Assembly: GCF_900101825.1 (NCBI RefSeq)
Contig: NZ_FNAG01000004.1
Location: forward strand, 62,001-126,000
Direction of reading: 5' to 3'
Source: Aquimonas voraii
GTDB lineage: Bacteria > Pseudomonadota > Gammaproteobacteria > Xanthomonadales > Xanthomonadaceae
Length of the DNA: 64,000 nucleotides
Shown piece by piece: positions 37,708 through 45,436 of this stretch (position 1 is the stretch's first letter; every line of letters begins with the position of its first letter). Made by a program: the position numbers and the translations under genes. The notes under the pieces are model-generated. The model was not told where the DNA came from, made no database searches, and saw only the letters and a program-made list of their open reading frames with translations.

Positions 37708-38070
37708 TGCGGAACTCCGGTCGAAAGGCAGGCGTGTGGTCGTGAGGGCCTGGCTGTGGACCGTGGAGACTGGCTTCCGAAGCGGACGCGATCGGTCGTG
37801 CATGACACGAACGTACGGTCGATCCGGAGCCCGCCGCACAGTCCCACTCGAACGGCTGGGTACCCGCGGGGCCGCGAGCTTCAGAGCGTCGCGGCGGATG
37901 CTCAGTTTAGATGCAAATGCGAATAGATCGCAATAATGTCTCGGCCTGAAGAGGCGAAGCGCCGGCGCTCAGCGGCGAGGTCTGCCCGCGGTGTCGCTAC
38001 CCGCGGGGGCATCAGGCGGTTGGGGTGAGGGCGCGCCAGCCGATGGGCCAGCGAGTTGGCGGGGACGGGC
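37708..38070. other. Intergenic region with the receptor promoter
   Basis: 363 bases without a gene separate the TonB receptor start from the dipeptidase 3' end. It carries the AT-richest short stretch nearby (37905-37940), which includes the Fur-box candidate. Nothing else was identified. Confidence 0.4.
37916..37934 (-). promoter_or_regulatory. Candidate Fur box
   Basis: AATGCGAATAGATCGCAAT is a 19-base imperfect palindrome (6 of 9 paired positions) resembling Fur sites that have ATGCGAAT half-sites. It lies in the receptor-piuC upstream region. Plausible because both genes belong to iron-regulated families, but it is only a partial match. Confidence 0.4.
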
Positions 38071-39300
38071 TCAGTCCGCTTCGGCCGCATCCTGCGCTGC
38101 GCGCAGGATGCGCAAGACGTTGCCGCCCCAGAGCTTGCGAATTTCCTCTTCGCTATAGCCGCGGCGCATGAGCTCCCAGGTGACGTTGAGCGTCTCGGCG
38201 GCATTGTCCCAGCCAACCACGCCGCCGCCGCCGTCGAAATCCGAGGCGATGCCGACGTGGTCAACGCCGATCAGGTCAACGGCGTAGTCGATGTGGTCGA
38301 CGAAGGCGCCGAGGCCCACGTCGGCGTAGCGCGCGCGCAGGTCGAGCACGCCCTGGTTGTACGCGGCGATGTCGGCTTCGCTGGCGGCATCCCAACCCTT
38401 GGCGACGTGCTTGGCGCGCAGTTCGGCGATGCCGGCGGCCACCTCTGGCGCGAGCGCCGCCACGTACGAACGGAAAGCCACCATCTGGGCGACGCCGCCG
38501 TTGTCGCGGATCGCCTTCAATTGCTCGTCATCGAGATTTCGGGCGTTCTCATAGCGGCCGGCGGCGCCGGAGTGCGAGGCGATGACCGGCGCGCGTGACA
38601 GCGCGACGGCTTCCAGCATCGAGCGTTTGCCGACGTGGCTGATGTCGACCAGGATGCCGTGATCGTTGAGTGCCTTGACAAGATCGCGACCCAGCTCGGT
38701 GAGGCCGCCGTCCTCGGGCGCATCGCCCAGCGCCGGATTCGGATTGGAGCTTCCGCCGAACTGGTTGTGGCCCATATGGGTGAGACCGACATAGCGCACG
38801 CCGCGCTCGGCCCAGAGCGGAATGCTCTCGATCGAGGGCCCCAGCGGATAGGCGTTCTCCATGCCGATCAGCGCGACCTTGCGCCCGCTGGCATGGATGG
38901 CCTCGACCTCCTCGGCCGTCTTCGCCAGCGCGATCTGATCCGGATAGGCCTCGATGGCGCGGCGGATCGCGCGGTAGCTGTCTTCGGCGCTGGCCGCGGC
39001 TTTGGCATAGCCCGCTTCATCGCGCGCGCCCTGGCCGGTGAACACGATCAGGAACATCGCATCGAGGCCGCCCGCCCGCATCTTCGGCAGATCGACCTGG
39101 GCGCGCGTGAAGCGGCCGGGGTCGAGTTGTTCGGTGGCGTAACCGCGGCCGATATCGACGTGGGTGTCGAGCGTGAGTACGCGCGAATGCAGGCTGCGGG
39201 CCTCGCTCTCCCCGACGTCGCGGGCTTCGCGCGCAAGGCAGGGCAGCGATGTGGCAAGGCACAAGACAGCCAGCAGCGGGGCACGCAGCGATCGGGTCAT
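38071..39300 (-). CDS. Membrane dipeptidase-like metallohydrolase (peptidase M19)
   Basis: A 409-residue exported enzyme (signal peptide ending PCLA) of the renal dipeptidase family. It should hydrolyse dipeptides with a di-zinc centre: ligands HxD in LDTHVDIG, the bridging Glu in GMENAYPLG, His in DISHVG and IASHSG, and Asp in GIASDFDGGG. RNLDDEQLKAI is a family hallmark. Likely periplasmic, perhaps for D-Ala-containing or scavenged dipeptides. It stands alone, on the same strand as the iron-uptake genes. Confidence 0.94.
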   Translation of the reverse strand: MTRSLRAPLLAVLCLATSLPCLAREARDVGESEARSLHSRVLTLDTHVDIGRGYATEQLDPGRFTRAQVDLPKMRAGGLDAMFLIVFTGQGARDEAGYAKAAASAEDSYRAIRRAIEAYPDQIALAKTAEEVEAIHASGRKVALIGMENAYPLGPSIESIPLWAERGVRYVGLTHMGHNQFGGSSNPNPALGDAPEDGGLTELGRDLVKALNDHGILVDISHVGKRSMLEAVALSRAPVIASHSGAAGRYENARNLDDEQLKAIRDNGGVAQMVAFRSYVAALAPEVAAGIAELRAKHVAKGWDAASEADIAAYNQGVLDLRARYADVGLGAFVDHIDYAVDLIGVDHVGIASDFDGGGGVVGWDNAAETLNVTWELMRRGYSEEEIRKLWGGNVLRILRAAQDAAEAD

Positions 39301-39571
39301 GGGGAAGAAGAAAGTAGTGGAACACGCCCTCAGTCTTGTCCGCCGCAGGACGCACCGACAGCCCCGAAAGTCCCGGTCAATTGGACGGCGTTTATCCGAG
39401 CTATGCCCCTGAGCAAGACAAGCGCCCTGTAGCGCTCAGCGCGAAGAGAGGCCTTGCATGGGCTGGGATCTGGCGCCGGATCACCGCCCTGAGCGTGGGC
39501 CGGCCCACCGATCTTGCCGCCGGCGCGGCCCCGGCGGGGTTCCGGGCGCCCGCCGGGGCCGCAGCACGAAC

Positions 39572-40474
39572 TCAACCTTCTGATGCGGGACCGGTTGAGT
39601 CTTCGTCGCCAAACTCGATGTGCACGTGCTCGTTCCACTCGCGCGCCGCCTCACGCGTGTACCAGCGACCATCGACCTGGACCAGCGTCTGCTCGAAATG
39701 CAAGGGGGCGTCAAAGACAGTGAAGGTGGTGCGCACACGTGCTTCATCCCCATCGACCTCGAGCACGTCCATGCGTGCCGTCGAGGCGATGGCGTCGAGA
39801 TCAATGCCGTAGAGCTTCACCGCTTGTTTGCCCGCGGCCAGCATTCGTCCGCCGTGTCCCAGAACCTGCTCGAAACTCAGCATCTTGAACTGTTCCAGTT
39901 CGCTGATGCCCGTCCGCCGCGCGGCATCGGCCACCAGGGTCAGCGCCTGACGGAGCGTATCCACGCTGAAGAAATCGGTCTGGATCACCCAGGCCTCAAT
40001 GCCCGGCAACGCCGCCTTGAGCATGGCGCGTTGTTCTTCGGTCAGGTCCGAGTCGGGCGAGGTGACGGCCATGTTCAGGGCGCCGAGTCCCAGCAGAATC
40101 ATGCCTTCCGATTGCGCGGCACGCTCGGTCAACTTCGGCTCGATCTCCGCCATCAGGGTGTCGACCGCGTCAGGTGCGATCAGCTTCTGAACGCTCTCTG
40201 CAAACTCGGCGCGCTGCGACTCGGTCGTCGGTCGCTGGCGAGCCTGCTCGTACTTGTCCAACAGCGTCTGGTAGTGCGCTGGCGGAACGCTGCCGCGAAC
40301 GAGACCCACAAGGTCATTGCTGCGGAAGTGCCTGACCAGTTCCTGCAGCTGAAGGCTGGGATCCGCCGCAGCGACCGCGGCGGTCGCGACGGCCATGGGG
40401 GGCTGTGCCGGCAGGGTCTGCGGGGCCAGACCCAGGCAGGCCAGCAGTGAAAGGGTGAGCATCGTGCTGCGCAT
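39572..40474 (-). CDS. Secreted protein, unknown function
   Basis: About 300 residues with a signal peptide (MRSTMLTLSLLACLGLAPQTLPAQ), then a mostly helical region (LQELVRHFRSNDLVGLVRGSVPPAHYQTLL) and a C-terminal beta part (MDVLEVDGDEARVRTTFTVFD, TLVQVDGRWYTREAAREWN) that resembles SnoaL/NTF2- or DUF4878-like folds. I do not recognise a named family. It ends in an acidic tail. The start at 40474 (Met3 of the open frame) fits the signal peptide best. A perfect inverted repeat lies about 175 bases upstream. Confidence 0.65.
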   Translation of the reverse strand: MRSTMLTLSLLACLGLAPQTLPAQPPMAVATAAVAAADPSLQLQELVRHFRSNDLVGLVRGSVPPAHYQTLLDKYEQARQRPTTESQRAEFAESVQKLIAPDAVDTLMAEIEPKLTERAAQSEGMILLGLGALNMAVTSPDSDLTEEQRAMLKAALPGIEAWVIQTDFFSVDTLRQALTLVADAARRTGISELEQFKMLSFEQVLGHGGRMLAAGKQAVKLYGIDLDAIASTARMDVLEVDGDEARVRTTFTVFDAPLHFEQTLVQVDGRWYTREAAREWNEHVHIEFGDEDSTGPASEG

Positions 40475-40864
40475 GGGCATCCTCCTTGTGCGGCGCCGGG
40501 CGGATCGCCGTGGCCGCGTGTCCCGATCGAGACTCCCGGCTGGCCTCCTGCCGGCCGGGGGTCAGTGTCCTGCATGCCGTCATCCGCTCGCAGCAGGCCC
40601 TGCTCGGCAACGGTTGCGGTGGGCGTCCGGGGCAGCAGGTGGATTTAGTGTTGTAGATAACTACAACACCAATCAGTGCCAAAAGTCATGCGCGCGGGTC
40701 ACGTGCCGCCGCGCATCGCGTCGGGCGGGTTCGCAGTCGAGTACGTTCGCGCTCTTGCAGTCGGCGTGCCCCTGCGCTTTCGCCTGCATGCCGGCTACGG
40801 ATCAGCGTCCGCGGCGCGCGGGATCGACGCCGCTGTCACCCCAATCGCACCCGAGGTGCCCGCC
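40475..40864. other. Divergent intergenic region with a perfect palindrome
   Basis: About 390 bases between the divergent unknown secreted protein and the small membrane protein. Open frames crossing it do not look like protein. The notable element is the inverted repeat at 40648-40669. Confidence 0.45.
40648..40669. promoter_or_regulatory. Perfect inverted repeat, operator candidate
   Basis: GTGTTGTAG-ATAA-CTACAACAC is a perfect 9-base inverted repeat with a 4-base spacer in an otherwise GC-rich region. Read on the minus strand with its flanks it is GGTG-N16-CACT, close to the GGTG-N16-CACC pattern I recall for YtrA-type GntR regulators of Xanthomonas. No GntR gene is in the window. Confidence 0.5.
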
Positions 40865-41026
40865 ATGCTGAGACTGTGGATCACCCTGCTGCTGGTGCTG
40901 TTGCTGATCGGCGCGGTGGTCGGCGCGCTGACGCGCACCGAGACCAAGCGGCTGTGGGCGTTGGCCTTGGGCCTGCTGTGCGTGGGGCTGATCGGCGGCG
41001 GCCTGCTGTGGATCCTCGCGCCTTGA
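40865..41026 (+). CDS. Small two-helix membrane protein
   Basis: A 53-residue protein beginning MLRLWITLLLVLLLIGAVVGAL, then the charged turn TRTETKRLW and a second hydrophobic helix (ALALGLLCVGLIGGGLLWIL). Two transmembrane segments with a cytoplasmic-type basic loop are clear. The family is unknown. The ATG was chosen because the longer frame from 40676 lacks protein character. The stop lies 12 bases from the 3' end of the convergent methyltransferase gene. Confidence 0.5.
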   Translation: MLRLWITLLLVLLLIGAVVGALTRTETKRLWALALGLLCVGLIGGGLLWILAP

Positions 41027-41038
41027 GCGCAGCGAGGC

Positions 41039-41896
41039 TCAGCGTCCCCGGCCGGTGCGCTTGACCGCGAACACGCCGTCCAGCGCCAGTTCGGCCTTGA
41101 AGCCAGCAGTCTCCAGACGCTTGGCGACCTCGCGCGGCACGTCGCGACCGCTGGTCAGGCGGTTCGGTGCGCCGGTGTAGTGGAACAGGCGGCCGCCGGG
41201 CTTCAGCACCCGCTCCAGCTGGTCGTAGAAGGCCTGCGAGTAGAGTTCGCCGGCGATGCCGAAGCGTGGCGGGTCGTGCAGGGCGGCGTCGAAGCTGGAT
41301 TCGGGCAGTCCCGTAATCGCCAGCGATACGTCGCCCTGACGCAGCTCCAGCCGGCCGCCGGCCTCGGGTGCCGACGGGTCCGGCGACCATGGGTTGAGGC
41401 TGCGCAGCCAGTGCACGGAAGGGTTCTTCTCGAAGCTCAGGATCTGCGCGGCGCCCTGCGCCAGCGCGCAGGCGGCGAAGTAGCCGAGGCCCCCGCAGGT
41501 GTCGAGCAGGCGCTTGCCGCGCGGCTGCACCAGCTCGACCTTGCGGCGCGCGTCCTCGAAGGGCGAGAGCTTCGCGGTCGGCAGCATCTTGATGCCATCG
41601 ATCTCGAAGGTCGGCGCGCCCCACTCGGTCGGCACCAGCTTGATCAGCGCGCCGGCGAAGCGCGACACCACGCTGAACGCCTGCCCGTCGAACCAGTACA
41701 GCGTGCGGTCCTTGAGCTCGCCCGGCCAGGGATAGTGCGCGCCATCAAGCGTCCAGCCGTCGGCGTCGAGCAGAGCTTCGGCCTCGCTGCGGCCGAGGTC
41801 GAAGCTGGCGCGCAGGCGCGACTGGCCCGACTCCTGCGCGCGGCGCAGGGCCTCGGCCAGGGATCGGGTGAGCAGTGGGCCGCGGTAGTGGGTCAA
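41039..41896 (-). CDS. Class I SAM-dependent methyltransferase
   Basis: About 285 residues. After a helical start (LTHYRGPLLTRSLAEALRRA) and a small N-terminal domain comes a Rossmann methyltransferase core: motif I LLDTCGGLGYFAACAL, the acidic LSFEKNPSVHWL, LRQGDVSLAI and the catalytic-type motif HDPPRF (like the NPPY/DPPY loop). The ending resembles COG2521-type predicted methyltransferases. No ATG or GTG is available at the expected N-terminus, so TTG at 41896 is the likely start. The continuous 693-codon frame into alkB's antisense is not a fusion. The target is unknown. Confidence 0.75.
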   Translation of the reverse strand: MTHYRGPLLTRSLAEALRRAQESGQSRLRASFDLGRSEAEALLDADGWTLDGAHYPWPGELKDRTLYWFDGQAFSVVSRFAGALIKLVPTEWGAPTFEIDGIKMLPTAKLSPFEDARRKVELVQPRGKRLLDTCGGLGYFAACALAQGAAQILSFEKNPSVHWLRSLNPWSPDPSAPEAGGRLELRQGDVSLAITGLPESSFDAALHDPPRFGIAGELYSQAFYDQLERVLKPGGRLFHYTGAPNRLTSGRDVPREVAKRLETAGFKAELALDGVFAVKRTGRGR

Positions 41897-41982
41897 GCCG
41901 GTGTCCAGCGCAGGCGAGGGGACGCGGACCTTAGCAAAGCCCCGAATCGCGCGCCCGCTCAGGACAGCGCGCCACTCGCAGC

Positions 41983-43164
41983 TTAGGCGTTTCTCGCCAT
42001 CCCGAAGCGATCGCGCAGCCTTGCCTCGTGCCGCGGGTCGAAGTTGACGCGCGCGGCGTCGCCGTCCGCCGCAGTGATCACCCGCCGGTCCATCACCCGG
42101 AACCACAGCGGCGGCACATAGGCCAGCAGGAACATGCCGAAGTAGCCGGTCGGCAGCTGCGGCGCCTCCTCGAAGTGGCGGAGGCTCTGGTAGCGGCGCG
42201 CGGCATGGGCGTGGTGGTCGGCGTGCCGCTGCAGGTGGAACAGCACCCAGTTCGAGACCAGCGAGTTGCTGTTCCAGGAGTGGCGCGGCGTGCAGCGCTC
42301 CAGCCGGCCCTCGGCGTCGATCCGCCGCTTCAGGCCGTAGTGCTCGATGTAGTTGGCCGAGGACAGTTGGAAGTTGGCCCAGGCCGAGGCCAGCAGCAGG
42401 AAGCCCAGCACGCCGGCGCCCAGCCACAGCACCAGCCCGGCCCATAGCGCCAGAGTGATCGCGCCGGTCTGCAGGATCTCGTTGTCGTGATGCCAGGCGC
42501 TGCGGCCTGCGCGCTGCAGTCGCCCGGCTTCCAGCCCCCATGCGCGTCGCCACGCGCCGGGCCATTCGCGTAGCACGAAACGCCAGATCGACTCGCCGAG
42601 GCGCGCCGAGGCCGGATCTTCGAAGGTCGCGACATCGCGGTGATGGCCGCGGTTGTGCTCGACCACGAAGTGGCCATATGCGGTGGGTGCCAGCACCCAT
42701 TGCGCCAGCGCGCGTTCGAGGCGCGACTTCTTGTGGCCCAGCTCGTGGCCCGCATTGATGCAGAAGCCGCCGACCACGCCGGTGGACAGCGCCAGCGCCA
42801 GCCAGCCGTGCCAGGGCAGGTCGGCGCGCGTGGCGTACCACGCACCGACGATGAACCAGAACCAGAGCAGGGGCACCACCGCCCAGGTGATCCAGCGGTA
42901 GTAGCGGTCCTCCTCCAGCGCCGGCACCAGTGCCTCCGGCGGATTGCCGCGGTCCTCGCCGACCGCCCAGTCGAGCAGGGGCAGGGCGACGTAGACCAGC
43001 AGCAGCGGTGCCCACAGCGCGAGAGGTGTGTCCAGCGCTTCGGCCAGCAGTGGGCCGGCGCCGATCAGGCTGGGCACAGCCAGCGACAGCAGCCAAAGCG
43101 GGCGCTTGCGGTCGTGCCAAGGCTGGGCTTCAAGCGTCGGGGTCGAGGCGCAGGGTGTGGACAC
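41983..43164 (-). CDS. alkB: Alkane 1-monooxygenase (AlkB-type membrane hydroxylase)
   Basis: A polytopic di-iron enzyme of about 393 residues that hydroxylates terminal methyl groups of n-alkanes with rubredoxin-delivered electrons. The three histidine boxes are exact: HELGHKK, EHNRGHHRDVATFEDPASAR (EHxxGHH) and LQRHADHHAHAARRY. The AlkB signature NYIEHYGL is also present. Six hydrophobic helices are visible. The GTG at 43164 was chosen (Met at 43242 would add a low-complexity extension). No rubredoxin gene is adjacent. A divergent AraC-type regulator gene starts about 100 bases away and probably controls it. Confidence 0.95.
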   Translation of the reverse strand: MSTPCASTPTLEAQPWHDRKRPLWLLSLAVPSLIGAGPLLAEALDTPLALWAPLLLVYVALPLLDWAVGEDRGNPPEALVPALEEDRYYRWITWAVVPLLWFWFIVGAWYATRADLPWHGWLALALSTGVVGGFCINAGHELGHKKSRLERALAQWVLAPTAYGHFVVEHNRGHHRDVATFEDPASARLGESIWRFVLREWPGAWRRAWGLEAGRLQRAGRSAWHHDNEILQTGAITLALWAGLVLWLGAGVLGFLLLASAWANFQLSSANYIEHYGLKRRIDAEGRLERCTPRHSWNSNSLVSNWVLFHLQRHADHHAHAARRYQSLRHFEEAPQLPTGYFGMFLLAYVPPLWFRVMDRRVITAADGDAARVNFDPRHEARLRDRFGMARNA

Positions 43165-43260
43165 GGGGAAGGCTCGAACGGAGGGTCCGGTGCAGCGTGT
43201 CGCCCCGGGCGGCAGGCTTCCAGCGTCACAGCTGCCAGCCACTCGTCAATTCGTGCCAGC

Positions 43261-44283
43261 ATGCCGCGCATGTCGCCATCGTCCGCGCCCGCCCTGCATC
43301 CGGCCTACGCACGCCTGCTGCTGCTGCAGCTGCGCCGGCACGGGCTGAAGGCCGAGTCCGTCCTCGCCCAGGCGGGCCTGGTCATGTCCGAGCTGGAGGG
43401 TGACGAGCGCCTGCTCGACCGCGAGCGGCTGCGCCGGCTGGTGCTCGGCGCGTTGCGCGCCAGCGGTCGGCCCTGGCTGGGGCTGGAGTTCGGCGCCGCG
43501 GTGCCGGTGCTGAGCCACGGGCCGCTGGGCCTGGCCGCCTCGGCCAGCGGCACTCTGGGCGAAGCGCTGGCGCTGATCGCGCGCTTCCTCGCCCTGCGCG
43601 CGCCACTGCTGCGGCTGGAGGTCTCGCAGGCCGCGGGCGGGCTGTGGGCCCGCTTCGAGACCGAAGCGGATCTCGGCGAGGCGCGCACGTTCGTGCTCGA
43701 AGCCGCGCTGGTGATGCTGGAGCGCCTGCTGCAGGGCCTGTGCGCGCGCGACTTCGCCGCCGCGGGCATCGAGCTGCCGTGGCCGCGCCCGACTTGGGCG
43801 CGCCACTACGCGGCCTTCCTTGCCTCGCCGCTGCGTTTCGATGCGCGCGCGGCACGGCTGTGGCTGCCGGAGACGCTGGCGCAGGCACCCTGCCTGTCGG
43901 CCGATCCGGCCGCCTTGGCGTTTGCGCGCGCCGAGTGCGAGCGGCGGCTGGCCGCGGCCAGCCCGCGCCTCGATTTCGTCGCGGCCATTCGCCGTCGCCT
44001 GCAGGCCTGCGAAGGCGACTATCCCGACGCGCCACAGATGGCCGCCGAGCTGGGCCTTTCGCTGCGCAGCTTCTTCCGCCGCCTGGCCGACGAGGAACTG
44101 CGCTGGCGTAGCCTGCTGGATGAGGCGCGCTACGCGCGCGCCCTGCAGTTGCTGCGCGAGACCGATCTGCCGGTCGAGCGGATTGCGGAGCGACTGGGCT
44201 ATGCCGACGCCAGCAACTTCAGCCGTTGTCTGCGGCGCTGGTGCGGCAGGAGCGCACGTGAGCTGCGCGCGGAACACCGCTGA
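43261..44283 (+). CDS. AraC-family transcriptional regulator
   Basis: A 340-residue regulator. The N-terminal 200 residues match the arabinose-binding-like (OruR/ArgR-type) sensor domain (ARLLLLQLRRHGLKAESVLAQAGL, HGPLGLAASASGTLGEALALIARF). The C-terminal domain has two helix-turn-helices: MAAELGLSLRSFFRRLADEE and VERIAERLGYADASNFSRCLRRWCGRS. Divergent orientation to alkB suggests control of alkane oxidation, perhaps with an alkane or fatty acid effector. ATGs at 43261 and 43270 are equally plausible starts. Confidence 0.92.
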   Translation: MPRMSPSSAPALHPAYARLLLLQLRRHGLKAESVLAQAGLVMSELEGDERLLDRERLRRLVLGALRASGRPWLGLEFGAAVPVLSHGPLGLAASASGTLGEALALIARFLALRAPLLRLEVSQAAGGLWARFETEADLGEARTFVLEAALVMLERLLQGLCARDFAAAGIELPWPRPTWARHYAAFLASPLRFDARAARLWLPETLAQAPCLSADPAALAFARAECERRLAAASPRLDFVAAIRRRLQACEGDYPDAPQMAAELGLSLRSFFRRLADEELRWRSLLDEARYARALQLLRETDLPVERIAERLGYADASNFSRCLRRWCGRSARELRAEHR

Positions 44284-44333
44284 TTGACCGCAGGCCGGGT
44301 CGGGAAACGGGAAACCCGAACTCGCCGCGATTG

Positions 44334-44354
44334 GCCGCCGCAGGCGTCGGCGGC
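44334..44354. terminator. Hairpin between convergent araC-type and bla genes
   Basis: GCCGCCG, loop CAGGCGT and CGGCGGC form a 7-base stem directly beside the beta-lactamase stop. There is no T-run. Confidence 0.4.
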
Positions 44355-45302
44355 TTACCCCACCCAGGCGGCGACGATGCGACCGACCTCAGCCAGCACG
44401 GCATCGTCCTGTGGGCGCATGTGCGGATAGGGCGCGTCCGCTTCGTAGTAGGCCGCAATCAAGGTCGGCGGCCGACGTGGCGGCCAGGCGATGGCGACAT
44501 CGTTGTGCTTGTTGGCGAAGCCCTCGCCGATCGCGGTGCCGGTCTTGTCGCCGATCCGCCAGTCGGGCGGCAGGCCGGCGCGCAGGCGCTTCAGACCCGT
44601 GCGGGTCTCGATCATCCAATGCGCAAGGACGCGCTGGCTGCTGGCATCCAGAAGGCCGGGCCCGAACAGTCGCGCGCACAGTCTGGCCATGCCGCGCGGA
44701 CTGACGGTGTCGCGCTGCTCGCCCGTCGGCACCTCGTTCATCTCAGGCTCCCAGCGGTCGACGCGAAGATCGGTCTCGCCGAGGGCGCGCAGGCGCGCAG
44801 TGAAGCCTTGGGGGCCGTCGAACAGCCGAAGCAGCAGGTTGGCGGCGAGGTTGTCGCTGGTGGTCTGGATCGCCCGCGCCAGTTCGAGCGCGCTCAGGTG
44901 CGTGCGTCCCGAGGCGCGCGCGGCGTCGACGGCGGGCTGGTGCGGTACGTCTGGCTGGCTGTCAAGCGCGATCGGGGCATGGCCATCGAGGCGCCCGTCC
45001 GCATGCTCGCGCAGCACCAGCGCCGCCAGCGGCAGCTTGAAGGTCGAACACAGCGCGAAGCGCTCGCCGTCGCGCCAGCCGAAGCCCAGGCCGCTGCCGG
45101 TGTCGAGCACGGCCACGCCCAAGCGCCCACCATGGGCGCTTTCCAGCTGGGCGAGGCGCAGGCTCGCGGCTTCGGTGCTGAGCCGCGCGGAGGCGGGGGT
45201 GGATGTGGCTGGCGTCGCGATGGCGGCTGCTGGCAGCAGGGCGAGGCCACCACCGGCGGCAAGGCCGCCCAGCAGGCGGCGGCGGAGTCCAAGTCGGGAC
45301 AT
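44355..45302 (-). CDS. bla: Class A serine beta-lactamase
   Basis: A 315-residue periplasmic hydrolase of beta-lactams. All catalytic motifs are intact: S86-T-F-K89 (Ambler 70-73), S149-D-N151 (130-132), E185 in RWEPEMN with N189 (166/170) and K253-T-G255 (234-236). The signal has an RRR-LLGG pattern that could be Tat-dependent, as in several Xanthomonad class A enzymes. A cysteine precedes the active serine (Ambler 69), but no cysteine occupies the position just after KTGT that would form the carbapenemase-type disulfide. No ampR-like regulator is adjacent. Spectrum cannot be told from sequence. Confidence 0.94.
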   Translation of the reverse strand: MSRLGLRRRLLGGLAAGGGLALLPAAAIATPATSTPASARLSTEAASLRLAQLESAHGGRLGVAVLDTGSGLGFGWRDGERFALCSTFKLPLAALVLREHADGRLDGHAPIALDSQPDVPHQPAVDAARASGRTHLSALELARAIQTTSDNLAANLLLRLFDGPQGFTARLRALGETDLRVDRWEPEMNEVPTGEQRDTVSPRGMARLCARLFGPGLLDASSQRVLAHWMIETRTGLKRLRAGLPPDWRIGDKTGTAIGEGFANKHNDVAIAWPPRRPPTLIAAYYEADAPYPHMRPQDDAVLAEVGRIVAAWVG

Positions 45303-45436
45303 TCGGAAGCGCTCTGGTTCAGGGCGCTTGAGCCTGCCCGGCAGAGATGGCGAAACGCGGGCAGCAGGCTGCATCGCCGGGGCAGCACGCCTCCGGCGCG
45401 AGGCCGGAGGCGACTGCGGGATCGGCCTCGCGCCGA

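Noticed and set aside
41039-43120. Apparent 693-residue fusion of an Arg-rich protein with a methyltransferase
   Set aside because: The N-terminal 400 codons are an out-of-frame reading of alkB, whose histidine boxes are intact in the other frame. Only the C-terminal methyltransferase is real.
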